Notes: generated by a model from the letters alone, not told the origin. A DNA stretch of 64,000 nt from JABDKH01 sp963768565 (GCA_963768565.1 CAVYIO010000029.1:31177-95176); one strand, 5' to 3'. Positions 27,005 through 38,056 are shown, counted from the first letter of the stretch. Program-made: numbers and translations.

Positions 27005-30000
27005 TCAGCGTTGGGGGTCGGGCGCGCAATCGACGTCCAGCACCATCCGGAAGCGTACCGCACGCCCATCAACTGTCGCGGGGCGGAAACGACTGAGCCT
27101 GATTACACGAAGCGCTTCCTCGTCGCAGCCGGCCCCGACGCTGTCGGCGATTGACGGCTCGAGGATGCGGCCTCGCTCGTCCACTACAAAGCGGAGCTCT
27201 ACACGACCGGAGACCTGACCCTCTGCGGCAGTGTCCGGATAGCGAAACATGCGCTGGAGGGCGCCATCTCCCCCGACGAGGCGCGGCTCCACGTCGGCAA
27301 TGTCGTACGTGGTGGTGTCCGCTACTGTCGGCGGTCGAACGAACAGGTCTTCTTCAAGTGCCTCTGCCGGACGTTTCGCGCCGGGGACAACCGTCTCTCC
27401 GGCGTCCTCCCGCGGACGTTCGGAGATCGTCGGAATCGTCTCCTGAGACTCGACCGCAATGTCCGCCTCACGATCCGGGGAAACGTCCGATGTATCCGCC
27501 CGGGACACTAGCGACGAATCGACGGCCGGCTTCATCTTCTCCTTGAGGACCGCGGTCAGTCCCGTCGCTCGCTTCGCGTAATCCGAACCGGAGTATCGGG
27601 TGGATATGAGTGTGTAGAGGTCGAGCAAATGAATCGTCGACCGGGATTCAATTTCCGGCTGCGGCTGTGTTCCCGGACGCGCCGGTGTGACCGGCGGCAC
27701 TGTTTCCGGCTGCGGCTGTGTTCCGGGACTGCTCGTCGTAACCGGCGGCACTGTTTCCGGCTGCTCCAACGAGTCCGGCTGAGCATTTGCGACCGGACCG
27801 GAGGGTATATCGGTCGCCTCGAAGCCGCGTTGCAATGAGTCCGAAACGGCGATTGTCGAATCCGCAGGTACTTCCCCATCGCCCGGCGGCGCACCCAACG
27901 CCTGCCCGGAAACAGAATCCGTTGCGGCGGTTGGAGATACAACCGTTTGCGCCGTGCTCTCTCCATCGGCCTCTGGCAGCGCGGGCGACTCCATCAGCCC
28001 GAGTTGAATCCAGAGCGAGTCCGGAATTTCAATCGCTATCGGTTGGATAATATCAATCCCTTCGACCTCGGCCCAGTCCACATAAATCGCCCCCGCAGCA
28101 AGTAGCGAACGTGCGGACAGCAGGCTGTCCGGATATGCTGCCGCGAGCGCCAGCATCCCGCGCATTCCGTCATCAAACGACCCGTCCACCCACTGCTCGA
28201 AAGCTGCCCGGTACATGTCGTTCAGAATGTCTGCCTCGGCGACGGAAGTAGCGGCCGACTCCAGTCCGAGCCGCTGCGCCGCCCGACTGGCTACTTCGGA
28301 ATCTGGATACCGCTCCAGCACGTCCGCATAAATTGCGTCGGCCGATTCCCGGTCACCTGTCGACCGCTGGACTTCGCCCAGGGCGTAGAGCGCCCTCGCG
28401 CTTATCTCCGGGTCCTCGGACTCCTCAAAAACGAGTCGGTACCATGCAGCGGCAGAGTCGGGACGTGCCATGGAAAGGAACAGCGTGTTGGCGAGCTCAT
28501 ACCGGGAGCCTGCCCGCTGTCGTCGCATTTGCGCCTGTGCTTCCGCCGACCGCGGTATCTCGGAGATGTCGACGTCGACGCTTCTCAGGAGGGCGTCGGT
28601 CGTGACGTCGCCCGTGATCCGTCCCGACGGGTATCGTCGGAGCGCCGGACTCCGGATCCGCCTCTGCGGCGCCGGGGCCACGGCCTTCGGTGATCGCTGC
28701 CCTGCGACGCCAGTTCGGGACAACCGGCCGCTCTCCCCATCGATCAAAGAACCCGAGCAGTCCGTCCTGAACCCGTGAGCGATCTCGGTGATACAGGAAC
28801 CCGGCGGTCGCGTAATCTGCGCTGCCGCCGGCGGCTCCGGTGCGCGGAGCCCCGGCCGAGCCAACATCGGCACCGGTACGACGAAAGCTCGCTTCTGCGG
28901 CACGCCGTTCCTGACTCCGGCGTTCCTCCACAATTTCTGCGGCACGCTGTCGGCGAATCTCTTCTATTCGCTCACGAAAGGCCTCATCGTCCAGCGAGCC
29001 AAGCGCGAGAAGGGAATCGAAGTGCTGTACGTCTGCGTGGAATGATGCGAAACTACCGAATACATCAGCTAATTCGGCCGCATCCGTTATCGCGCTCGGA
29101 CTCGACGCCAGCCTCTCGGTCCGCCCCGCCGCATTCGGACGCGCCCCTCTGGAGAGTGAGGTGGAAGCCGTATCGAAATGGGCCGCCGCTCTGTCGAAAT
29201 CAATGAACTGGTCCCGGAACAGCAGACCAAGGTGGTAGTGCGTTTGCCCGCGAATGGAAGTGATATTCCCATCCGAATTGTATAGCACATCATACCACGT
29301 GTCGTAGGCGTCCTGGCTCCTCCGGTCCGCCATGAGGATCCTGCCTCTGAGATACGCAAGTTCGGCTCGATACGTAAAGTTCTTGCCGTCCCGTTCCATC
29401 TTCCTGAGGGACTGCAGGGCCTCTTCCGGGACGCCGTGCTCGCCCTCCACACGGACGGCGTTGAAGCGTGCCGCATACTCGAGTTCATATATCGGTTTGA
29501 AGCGGCTCACGTCTCGATAGGCTCGCGAGGCGAGGTCGAACATACCGATCGTCTCATACACCTGTCCGAGAAGAAACTGGCCGCGACTGCTCAGTTCGCG
29601 ATCGTCGGCGCGGTCGACGCCGGCCTTGAGTTGTTCGGCCGCTTCTTCCCAGCGTTCCTGGCGGACGTACATCTCGCCGAGCGACAGCCTCATGCGCGCA
29701 AGCCACTTCTTCGACACCTTGTCCTTGTCCAGACTTTCCTGTAGATGGGCGCCCGCTTCGTCGAACGATCCAGCCGACATCAGTGCGAGTCCAAGCCAGA
29801 ATCTCGATTCATCTTCCAGAGACGACTGCCGATCGATGACCTCACGAAATTTCTGCTGGGCACCCACCGTGTTACCCATGTAGTAGTAGGATTTTCCAAT
29901 CAGCAGAAGTGCATCGTCCACCCACTTTGAATTCGGGTGGCCCCTGAGAACGTCGGCGCTCTTCTTGATCGCGCTCTCAAAATCCTTGACGCCGGCGCCC

Positions 30001-30212
30001 GGACTTCCGGGCTCGAACACGAAGAGGTAGGTATCTCGATCGATGGCCTTTTCCGGCTGCTCGAGCGCCTTTTCGGCCTTGTCGTACGCCGTCCTGGCGT
30101 TATAGAAGGTGTTGTAGTACGCCGTGAAATTGTCGACACGCTTGCCGACAAACGAAGTTGAGGAACAGCCACCCCACGCGAACAGGGCTATCAGGAAGAG
30201 GGTCCGCTTCAT
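27005..30212 (-). CDS. PorW/SprE-like TPR lipoprotein with TonB C-terminal domain (one frame break)
   Basis: ATG at 30212 opens a signal peptide MKRTLFLIALFAWGGC with Cys at residue 16, then NFTAYYNTFYNARTAYDKAE, resembling the start of type IX secretion/gliding lipoproteins PorW/SprE. Tetratricopeptide-like helices follow (GKSYYYMGNTVGAQQKFREV, LGEMYVRQERWEEAAEQLKA). Near 28625 the frame changes, and the new frame continues TPR-like sequence (ALYALGEVQRSTGDRESADA). A Pro/Thr/Gln-rich segment with a 17-residue tandem repeat leads to a C-terminal TonB-type domain: GRVELRFVVDERGRILEPSI, then CDEEALRVIRLSRFRPATVD. The joined protein has about 1,065 residues. The join is inferred from both halves sharing TPR character and the absence of a start or signal peptide for the second half. 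PorW/SprE assignment rests on the N-terminus only. Confidence 0.72.
27653..27765. repeat. 51-base tandem repeat in the Pro-rich linker
   Basis: Starts of the unit at 27653, 27704 and 27755 are spaced exactly 51 bases, giving two full copies plus a partial one. On the minus strand the 17-residue unit is PETVPPVT + 3 variable residues + PGTQPQ. It lies between the TPR region and the TonB-like end of the 27005-30212 gene, and probably forms an extended periplasmic linker. Confidence 0.85.
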
Positions 30213-30309
30213 CGGCGTACGATTCGTCACCGCTGGAGAGAGTAATGAGCTGTAGCGGTTACTTCGATGAGGTGACCGGACTATGATCTGGTATCAGATG
30301 GAAAAGGTC

Positions 30310-31734
30310 TCAGATGCGGCTGACGTGAACCATATTTGTGCGCCCCTTCGATTGCAGCGGCATTCCAGCCGTGATCACAATGTTATCCCCTTCCTCAACG
30401 AGCTGCTCGCGTTTCAGCACCTCGTGAACCGCCCGAACGCCGTGGTCTGTGTCGTGTTGGAAAGGAATCGCGAAGCCCTTTGTTCCCCAGACCAGACTGA
30501 GCCGCCGCACGACTCTTTCGTCGTCCGTAAATGCGTAGACGGGAACGGACGGACGGTGGCGAGCGATCGTTCGAGCTGTGGTTCCGGTGGCCGTCAGGCA
30601 TGCGATGGCGCGGGCCCCCGTTCTTTCCGCCATGCGCACGGCCGTGAAAGCGACGGATTCCGTCACCACGTCCGTGAACTCGTCGTGCGTCTTGACCTGG
30701 TCGGGGCGCACCGAGCTCAAGTCATAGTGCTTCTCGGCCTCGACGATAATGCGCGACATTACCTCGACGACGCGAATGACATACTTCCCGACGGCGGTCT
30801 CCCCCGACAGCATGACGGCGTCGCTGCCATCGAGTACTGCGTTCGCCACGTCGCTCGCCTCGGCACGCGTCGGGCGGGCATTTTCAATCATGCTCTCGAG
30901 CATTTGCGTTGCGGTGATTACCGGCTTCGCGCTCTCCAGACATTTTCGGATAATGAGCTTCTGCGTTCCCGGGACCTGGGATAGCGGCATCTCGATTCCC
31001 AGATCTCCCCGGGCTACCATGATCCCGTTGGCGGAGACCATGATCTCGTCCAGGCACGACACGGCCTCCGGTTTCTCGATCTTGGCTACCACGCTCACCT
31101 CCTTGCCGGCCGCGCGGATGTGTTTCAGGAGATCCTCGATATCGGACGCTCTTCGCACGAACGACAGCGCGACGATGTCGACCTCCCGATCGAGGCCGTA
31201 CTTGAGATCCGCGAGGTCCTTCTCCGTCAGCGACGGCTTGGTATTCCGCATCAGCGGAAGGTGGACGCCCTTGCGCGATCGCAATTCGCCTCCGACAAGC
31301 ACCTTCGCCACAACGTCTTTTCCACGAATGTCCTTGATGGCGAGTTCGATCAGGCCATCGTCGATGAGAATGTGCCCCCCGATCTGGACGTCAGCCTCCA
31401 GTGCCGGATAGCTGACGTGGACCCGCTTGCCGTCGCTTTCCTTGATTTCATCGGCGGTCAGAATGATCTCGTCGCCGTCGTTGATGGTGACGGTGCCTCC
31501 ACGGACATCTCCGATCCGGATCTTGGGTCCCTGCAGGTCCTGCATGATTGCTACAACGCGCCCGACCTCGCGCGCCGCCTGGCGCACCAGGTCAATTCGC
31601 CGGCCGTGCTCCGCGTGCGTGCCGTGCGAGAAGTTCAGGCGAGCCACGTCCATCCCGGCCTCGACAAGTCCGCGAATCGTGGCAAGGTCGGAGGACGCCG
31701 GACCCAGGGTGCAGACAATTTTTGTTCGGCGCAT
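30310..31734 (-). CDS. pyk: Pyruvate kinase
   Basis: 474 residues from ATG 31734 (MRRTKIVCTLGPASSDLATI); the upstream in-frame extension is unlike pyruvate kinase. The A domain has GMDVARLNFSHGTHAEHGRR and the active-site region VVAKIEKPEAVSCLDEIMVS with the general-acid Lys; GIMVARGDLGIEMPLSQVPG and MLESMIENARPTRAEASDVA are signatures. It transfers phosphate from phosphoenolpyruvate to ADP, the final step of glycolysis. It is upstream of the TPR/TonB gene on the same strand and divergent from the SDR gene. Confidence 0.98.
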   Translation of the reverse strand: MRRTKIVCTLGPASSDLATIRGLVEAGMDVARLNFSHGTHAEHGRRIDLVRQAAREVGRVVAIMQDLQGPKIRIGDVRGGTVTINDGDEIILTADEIKESDGKRVHVSYPALEADVQIGGHILIDDGLIELAIKDIRGKDVVAKVLVGGELRSRKGVHLPLMRNTKPSLTEKDLADLKYGLDREVDIVALSFVRRASDIEDLLKHIRAAGKEVSVVAKIEKPEAVSCLDEIMVSANGIMVARGDLGIEMPLSQVPGTQKLIIRKCLESAKPVITATQMLESMIENARPTRAEASDVANAVLDGSDAVMLSGETAVGKYVIRVVEVMSRIIVEAEKHYDLSSVRPDQVKTHDEFTDVVTESVAFTAVRMAERTGARAIACLTATGTTARTIARHRPSVPVYAFTDDERVVRRLSLVWGTKGFAIPFQHDTDHGVRAVHEVLKREQLVEEGDNIVITAGMPLQSKGRTNMVHVSRI

Positions 31735-31919
31735 CTCGCAGGGAATGGATGGAGGATTCTTAAACCGGTGGGACAATCTAAAATAGGCGCTCGAGCGAGG
31801 GCGTTCAATCGCCGCTCGGCCACGAAAACCGCGTGGTGGCGCCCGAACTCCGGCAGGCAACCGGGAGAATGATATATTCCGCCGACCCACACCACTACGC
31901 CTGGCATCCCGGATCTCGT
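31735..31919. promoter_or_regulatory. Divergent promoter region of pyk and the SDR gene
   Basis: 185 bases separate two oppositely directed start codons, so promoters for both should be here. No coding sequence or clear consensus promoter was identified. Confidence 0.4.
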
Positions 31920-33393
31920 ATGAATGGAACTCTTGTGCTCGTTACCGGCGCGACGGGCTACGTCGGTGGCCGGCTGGTGCCGCGTCTGCTGGAACGCGGC
32001 TATCGCGTTCGTTGCCTCGTCCGGGACCCGAACAGACTGCGCGACCGACGATGGGCCGGCGACGTCGACGTCGTGGCAGGCGACGCCCTCGACTACAAGA
32101 CGCTTCATGTTGCGCTTGCTGACGTCGATATCGCGTACTACTTGATCCATTCGCTGGCCTCCGACGAGGATTTCGCCTCCACCGACAGGGCAGCCGCTCA
32201 CAATTTCGGACGGGCCGCTGCAGAGCAAGGCACCCGGCGAATCATCTACCTGGGTGGAATTGAGCCCAAGGGATCACGCCAGTCGCGCCATCTGCAGAGT
32301 CGGGTTGAGACGGGAAGATATCTGGCGGAGAGCGGTGTTCCCGTCACGGAATTCAGGGCGGCCGTCATCGTCGGGTCCGGTAGTCTCTCTTTTGAGTTGA
32401 TCCGCTATCTGACCGAGCGCGTGCCGCTCATGATATGCCCGAAGTGGGTGAAGACCCCGACCCAACCGATTGCCATCCGGACGGTGCTGGAGTATTTGTT
32501 GGCAGCACTGGAGACGCCCGAAAGTGTTGGCCGTGTCATTGAGATCGGTGGCGACGACATCCTTACATACGAGCAGATGTTCAGGATCTACGCGAGAATT
32601 CGCGGGCTCAGGCGGCCGATCATTCCCGTCCCGGTCCTGACTCCTCGTCTGTCATCACTGTGGGTGGGTCTTATCACACCATTGTCCACAACGATCGCTC
32701 GGCCCCTCATTGAAGGACTCGACAACGACGTGGTTGTGACGGATGATTCCGCCCGCACACTGTTCGACATCAAGCCGCTGACCTATGAGCAAGCCGTGCG
32801 ACGTGCTCTTCGACGCTTCGACGAAGATCAGGTCGAAACGAGTTGGCACGGGGCGTATTCGTCAAGTGTCCGGACAAACGGCGAATTGGAAAAGCTCGTC
32901 GTCAGGGAGGGAATGATTCGCGAAGTCCGACAGCGCGTCATGCATGCGACCGCGCAAGGCGCATTTGGCGTGATCCGCAGTCTGGGCGGGCAGAATGGCT
33001 GGCTTTATGCCAACACGCTCTGGAAGCTTCGCGGACTGCTGGACCTGCTGGTGGGAGGTGTCGGACTCCGGCGCGGCCGTCGCAGCCCGACCGAAGTCCG
33101 CGTCGGTGACGCGATAGACTTCTGGCGTGTCGAGGATGTCGAGCCCGACGACCTTCTGCGATCTGCGTGCCGAAATGAAGGTGCCGGGGGATGCGTGGCT
33201 GCAGTTTGAGGTCGCGCCCATCGACTCGAACAGTATTCGAGTCACGCAGACCGCCTTTTTTGAACCAAAGGGTCTGCTGGGAATCATCTACTGGTATCTC
33301 CTGTACCCGATTCACAAAGTGATCTTCCGCGGCATGATGCGCGAGCTTGCGCGCAAGGTTGAGTCCACGTCCGGGGGGCAATCGGGGAGTTAG
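31920..33393 (+). CDS. NAD(P)-binding SDR/epimerase with DUF2867-type C-terminus (one frame break)
   Basis: ATG at 31920 starts the Rossmann motif LVTGATGYVGGRLVPRLLER and CLVRDPNRLRDRRW, typical of atypical SDR (NmrA/epimerase-like) proteins. YLGGIEPKG takes the place of the strand before the active site. The C-terminal half continues to FWRVEDVEPDDLLR; one extra A at about 33161 breaks the frame, after which LRAEMKVPGDAWLQFEVAPI and GLLGIIYWYLLYPIHKVIFR finish a DUF2867-like domain. The joined protein has about 490 residues. Substrate is unknown. It is first of a run of plus-strand genes and divergent from pyk. Confidence 0.85.
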
Positions 33394-33527
33394 ACGTCGT
33401 TGCGGCACGCAACTGATGCGAACAGACATGTGTTCGTACCATGCGAACGTTTGATCACGATCTCTGCGCCGGTCGGAACCGGGCCGGTCCTGGATCATTG
33501 AGTTTATGTCGACCCGCAGGCAACGAC

Positions 33528-33821
33528 ATGAAACTAATTCCACTGGTTCTCTCGGTTCCGTCGATGCTTTTCATCGCCGTGATAAAGGGCTATCAGCGGA
33601 TCATTTCCCCTCACATGCCGTCGTCGTGTCGCTTCGCACCAACCTGTTCGGAGTACTCCGTTCTGGCGCTCCGGAAATACGGACTGTTGAAGGGATTGGT
33701 GTTGTCCATCCACCGGATCTTTCGTTGTCATCCGTGGGGTGGAGAGGGCTACGACCCGCCCGTGTGGTACACCGAACGTGCGGACGTTTCCGCACTCGAT
33801 GAAGATCAGAAGGTCAGCTAG
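33528..33821 (+). CDS. yidD: Membrane protein insertion efficiency factor YidD
   Basis: 97 residues from ATG 33528 (MKLIPLVLSVPSMLFIAVIK). The family core is clear: GYQRIISPHMPSSCRFAPTC, SEYSVLALRKYGLLKGLVLS and IFRCHPWGGEGYDPP, with the conserved cysteines. An amphipathic helix leads in. YidD helps YidC-dependent membrane insertion. It is usually near rpmH-rnpA-yidC; here it stands alone between an SDR gene and moaB. Confidence 0.96.
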   Translation: MKLIPLVLSVPSMLFIAVIKGYQRIISPHMPSSCRFAPTCSEYSVLALRKYGLLKGLVLSIHRIFRCHPWGGEGYDPPVWYTERADVSALDEDQKVS

Positions 33822-33829
33822 CGGACGCG

Positions 33830-34351
33830 TTGGGACATCAAGACCATATCCAGCAGTCGCGAGATACGCCGGTGAGGTGTGCGATCCTGACGGTGAGCGA
33901 CACCAGGACAGAGGCGACGGACGTGAGCGGGCAGTTCATCAAGGCCGCTCTGGAGGAGCGCGGGCTTCCGCTCACGGGATACCGGATCGTGCCGGACGAC
34001 GCGTCGATGATTCGGACGGCCGTCGACTCGTTCCTCGATGCGGCCGAGGTGGTGCTGATTCACGGAGGTACGGGAATCAGCCGCCGCGACACCACATTCG
34101 AGGCAATCCAGTCTATGCTGGAGAAGACCCTCCCCGGATTCGGGGAGATCTTCCGGACATTGTCTTTCGATGAGATCGGACCGGCGGCGATGTTGTCGCG
34201 CGCGACGGCGGGCGTTGTTCGCGGGCGGCTCGTGTTCAGCATGCCGGGCTCAACGGGCGCCGTCCGGTTGGCTCTGGAGCAACTCATTCTTCCCGAAATC
34301 CAACACCTGGTGTGGGAGCTGGTGCGCCAGCCTGCCGGGGGAACGCGCTAG
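33830..34351 (+). CDS. MoaB/MogA-family molybdopterin-binding protein
   Basis: 173 residues; TTG at 33830 is the only start that places it just after yidD, while a GTG slightly downstream (VRCAILTVSDTRTEATDVSG) could serve. It has the MoCF/MogA fold motifs ILTVSDTR, GGTGISRRDTTFEAI (molybdopterin-binding Gly-Gly-Thr-Gly) and VFSMPGSTGAVRLALEQLIL (SMPGS). It probably adenylylates or binds molybdopterin. No other molybdenum cofactor gene is in the window. Confidence 0.92.
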   Translation: MGHQDHIQQSRDTPVRCAILTVSDTRTEATDVSGQFIKAALEERGLPLTGYRIVPDDASMIRTAVDSFLDAAEVVLIHGGTGISRRDTTFEAIQSMLEKTLPGFGEIFRTLSFDEIGPAAMLSRATAGVVRGRLVFSMPGSTGAVRLALEQLILPEIQHLVWELVRQPAGGTR

Positions 34352-34455
34352 CGGGATCTCGCTTCATATTCGGTTGACGAACGACAGCAATTCGAGTCCG
34401 TATATTCGCAACGAACGCGATTTCGCCTACATCGAACCATCTTCCCGTCTGGTCC

Positions 34456-35970
34456 ATGAACCGTTCTGACCGGCCTTTCAGGCTCCATAACACCCTGAGC
34501 GGAAAGGTCGAACCCGTCCGGCTCATCGAGCCCGGCCACCTGCGTTTCTATTCGTGCGGGCCGACTGTTTACTCCACCGCTCACATCGGCAATTTCCGAT
34601 CGTTTCTGACCGCCGACCTGATCGTTCGGACAGCCGAAGCCATCGGCTGGGATGTGAAGTACGTGACGAACGTTACCGACGTCGGCCACCTGACCGAGGA
34701 CGACGCGGCCGACGCGGGCGGACAGGATCGGATGGCGAAAGCGCTGGAATCCGAGGGAAAGCGGTTCGCGAATGTCTACGACCTCGCACGCCACTATACG
34801 GATTCGTTGATCTCCGACTGGCACCGCTTGAATCTGAAGGAACCGTTCGTCCGGCCGCGTGCCACCGAGCACATCATGCAGCAAATCCAGGCCGTTGAGA
34901 AGCTCGTGGCCAATGGCATGGCGTACGAGACCGACAAGGGTATATACTTTTCGGTGCCGAGTTTTCCTCGCTACGGTCAGCTGTCCGGAAACGTCAGTGC
35001 CGAAACGCTCGAGCAGAGCGTACGCGACGTGGTCCAGGACGAAGGGAAACGCGATCCGCGTGACTTCGCGCTGTGGAAGAAGGACCCGGGACACCTGATG
35101 CAATGGCACAGCCCGTGGGGGTGGGGTTTCCCGGGATGGCATATCGAGTGCTCGGTGATGTCGGCGACGTACCTGGGCGAACAGATTGATATCCACGCGG
35201 GAGGCGAAGACCTCATATTTCCTCATCACGAGTGCGAGATTGCGCAGGCCGAAAGCCTGACCGGCAAGCCGTTTGCCCGACACTGGGTGCATACCCGGTT
35301 CCTGCAGGTCGAGGGCGAGAAGATGTCGAAGAGCAAGGGTAACCAGTTCACCGTGCCCGACCTGGTGGCGCCCGAGTCGGAAGGCGGACGCGGCATTGAT
35401 CCGGTCGCACTCCGACTGGCATTGATCTCCGGCCAGTATCGCAAACCGTACAACTTCACCTTCGATACGCTCAAGGCGTCGATGAAGCACGTGGAGCGGC
35501 TAAGGTCGGCTCACGCACTAGCGCTGAAGGCGGATAGTGGTTCGGACGATGAAGGTGAAGATCGTCTGGGAGAGAAGCTGGAATCCCTGTACGACGACAT
35601 GCTGGAGGCCATGCTGGACGATCTCAATACACCGGCCGCCATCGCCTCGGCCATTGAAGGTGCCAAATTGATTCAGGCGTCGGGGGATGGCATGAGCGCT
35701 GCCAGTGCGCGAAGCGCGCTCGCATTCATTGATCGGACCGACGGCTTGCTTGGAATACCACACGGAGTCCCCGGTGACAGAGCTGAAGCAGACACGTCCA
35801 ATGATGATCTGGGAAACGTAGTAGAGGAGTTGCTGGCACGGCGGGAAGAAGCCCGGAAGGCAAAGGATTTTGAAGCAGCCGACACGCTTCGCGCCGAAAT
35901 TGAGGCACTTGGAGTAGATGTCATGGACTCGCCCACGGGATCAACATGGAAAAGAAAGTCGACCGTGTAG
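34456..35970 (+). CDS. cysS: Cysteinyl-tRNA synthetase
   Basis: Intact, 504 residues. The N-terminus shows FYSCGPTVYSTAHIGNFRSF with the zinc Cys and a HIGN variant of the HIGH motif, WHIECSVMSATYLGEQIDIH with another zinc Cys, and GGEDLIFPHHECEIAQAE. The KMSKS loop reads EKMSKSKGNQFTV. The C-terminal helical domain ends at DSPTGSTWKRKSTV. The last 25 bases overlap the HhH-GPD gene, implying translational coupling. Confidence 0.98.
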   Translation: MNRSDRPFRLHNTLSGKVEPVRLIEPGHLRFYSCGPTVYSTAHIGNFRSFLTADLIVRTAEAIGWDVKYVTNVTDVGHLTEDDAADAGGQDRMAKALESEGKRFANVYDLARHYTDSLISDWHRLNLKEPFVRPRATEHIMQQIQAVEKLVANGMAYETDKGIYFSVPSFPRYGQLSGNVSAETLEQSVRDVVQDEGKRDPRDFALWKKDPGHLMQWHSPWGWGFPGWHIECSVMSATYLGEQIDIHAGGEDLIFPHHECEIAQAESLTGKPFARHWVHTRFLQVEGEKMSKSKGNQFTVPDLVAPESEGGRGIDPVALRLALISGQYRKPYNFTFDTLKASMKHVERLRSAHALALKADSGSDDEGEDRLGEKLESLYDDMLEAMLDDLNTPAAIASAIEGAKLIQASGDGMSAASARSALAFIDRTDGLLGIPHGVPGDRAEADTSNDDLGNVVEELLARREEARKAKDFEAADTLRAEIEALGVDVMDSPTGSTWKRKSTV

Positions 35971-36518
35971 GAGCGGCAACAAAGCGGCAGCGGGACGGCC
36001 TGAAGCGCGGCACGATTTCTTATCTCGAAATGCCCGGCCTGGAAGGCGGCTTCGTCCGGATGGTGAAGCGACTCCTCGAGGAAGGGACGCTCACAGGTGA
36101 CACCGAGGCGGACGACTTCCTGCGGAAAAGCGGAGAGGCGGTCCTTCTTGGGCTACTCTACGATCAGAGGATTCGCGCCGAGTACGCGTTCACCGGACCG
36201 ATTCGCCTTCACCAGCGACTCGGTCACCTGGATATGGGCAAGATATCGCAAATGGACCTCGATCGGCTTCGTGCGGTATTTGCTGAAACGCCCGCCGTGC
36301 ATCGATTCACGAACAGGATGTCCGAATACACGATCGCTCTGGCTCGGGCGGTTGTCGACAACTACGACGGTCGGGCGGAAAACATCTGGAGTGGAAATAT
36401 CCCGGCCCGGGAAGTTGAGAAGAGGGTAGCCTTGTTACCCGGATTCGGGAAAGGAAAGGCCATCAAGTCGAAGTACGTGCTGCACTACTTCGGGTACCGC
36501 GACTTTTCGTCCGGTTAG
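35946..36518 (+). CDS. HhH-GPD-type base excision DNA repair protein
   Basis: 190 residues beginning MEKKVDRVGAATKRQRDGLK inside the end of cysS. Family features: LGLLYDQRIRAEYAFTGPIR, VHRFTNRMSEYTIALARAVV, and a helix-hairpin-helix-like VALLPGFGKGKAIKSKYVLH. These resemble the short HhH-GPD proteins sometimes annotated as HesB-like and common in Actinobacteria. The usual catalytic Asp/Lys of DNA glycosylases is not obvious, so activity is uncertain. It ends convergently with trkH, the stop codons overlapping. Confidence 0.8.
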   Translation: MEKKVDRVGAATKRQRDGLKRGTISYLEMPGLEGGFVRMVKRLLEEGTLTGDTEADDFLRKSGEAVLLGLLYDQRIRAEYAFTGPIRLHQRLGHLDMGKISQMDLDRLRAVFAETPAVHRFTNRMSEYTIALARAVVDNYDGRAENIWSGNIPAREVEKRVALLPGFGKGKAIKSKYVLHYFGYRDFSSG

Positions 36519-38027
36519 CGTCGCCAGAAGGCCGGCACCACCAGGATGAGGACGGTGAAGATCTCGAGCCGGCCCGCCATCATCAGAATCGACAGCACCC
36601 ATTTCCCCGCCATCGGGACGTGCGCGTAATTCTCCGCCGGGCCGAAGGTGCCGAACGCCGGACCGATATTCCCGACGCAACTCATCGATGCAGACAGCGC
36701 ACTCATCACGTCCAGCCCGAGAGCACCCATGACAAACGTGCCGAGAAATATCAGTGCGAAATAGAGTACGGTAAATGAGAGGACATTCTTGAGGACGTCC
36801 TGCGATACCACTTTGTCGTTCAGCCGAACCGGAATGACGGCGTGAGGATGGATGAGCTGTTTGATCTCCTTGAACGAGTTCTTGAACAGCAGGATCTGCC
36901 GAATCACCTTCATTCCACCACCGGTGGAGCCTGCCATTCCACCGACGAAGAACAGGATGAACATGATGCTCATCGCAAGTGGCGGCCACAGTTCATAGTC
37001 GGATGTACCGAAGCCCGTCGTCGTGATGATGGCTGTCGCCTGAAAAGCTCCATAGCGAAGCGCATCAAGAAACGATTCGTATCCCTGAAACGCCGCATCG
37101 GCGGTTATCTGGAACGGAGCCCAGGACATGGCGGGCGCCCACGTCACAATCGAGATCAGGAGCGTCGCGACAACGACAATCGCTGTGTAGACCCTGAACT
37201 CTGTATCCTTGAACACCGTAATTGCCTTCCCTCGAAGCATGCGGTAGTGCAGTGCGAAGTTCACACCGGCCAGAAACATGAATAACGTGATGACCCAGTC
37301 GATATAGGCCGAGTCATATTGCCCCACCGATCCATTCTCGGTTGAAAACCCGCCGGTCGCCATGGTGGCGAACGCATGGTTGACGGCATCGAACATGCTC
37401 ATCTGCGGGAGCAGCAGGACGATCTCCACCATCGTGATCCCAACGTAGATGTACCACAGCCGCTTCGCCGTTTCACGTACGCGCGGAGTCAGCTTGTCGG
37501 CCGATGGGCCCGGCACTTCGGCTTTGTACAGCTGCATCCCGCCGACGCCCAGGATCGGCAGGATCGCCAGGGTCAGCACGATGATTCCCATGCCGCCCAG
37601 CCAGTGCGTGAAACTTCTCCAGAAGAGAAACGAGTTCGGAATCTCTTCAATAGCGGGCGTCATCGCGCCTCCGAGAATCGTCGCGCCGGTCGTCGTGAAG
37701 CCGCTCATGGTCTCGAAGAACGCGTCGGTGTAGGACTCGAGCACACCTCCGAATACGAACGGAAGGGCGCCGAGCAGCGAGAGGACAAGCCAGGCAAGGG
37801 CCACGATCGCGAACCCTTCTCGAACACGCAGTTCGTCGTCGCTCGACCGTAGACCGCGCCAGAGTGCTGCACCGAGCGCGAGCGAGAGCGCAGCAGTCAC
37901 GCAGAAAGCTCAACCAGGCGGACTCACCATAGATCAGCGCGACGCCAGCCGGGAGAAGCAGGGCGATGCCCAGGAAAAAGATGAGGGCGCCGAGCGTACT
38001 CGCAACGATCTTGATGTTTACAACCAT
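36515..38027 (-). CDS. trkH: Trk-type potassium uptake membrane subunit TrkH (one frame break)
   Basis: The N-terminus (MVVNIKIVASTLGALIFFLG) reads from ATG 38027. An extra T in the TTTC run near 37908 breaks the frame, after which AALSLALGAALWRG continues the family. The selectivity-filter segments are visible: FETMSGFTTTGATILGG, ATMATGGFSTENGSVGQYDS, TAIITTTGFGTSDYELWP and SASMSCVGNIGPAFGTFGPA. The joined protein has about 503 residues with the usual membrane-pore-membrane repeats. It imports potassium with TrkA, whose gene is 29 bases upstream. Confidence 0.93.
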
Positions 38028-38056
38028 GACGGAGTTTGCTCCGGCCCCGCATCGGG

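Noticed and set aside
34348..35490. A 380-codon minus-strand frame opposite cysS
   Set aside because: cysS motifs (HIGN, KMSKS, zinc Cys) fill the opposite strand without interruption; the antisense frame has no recognisable domain.
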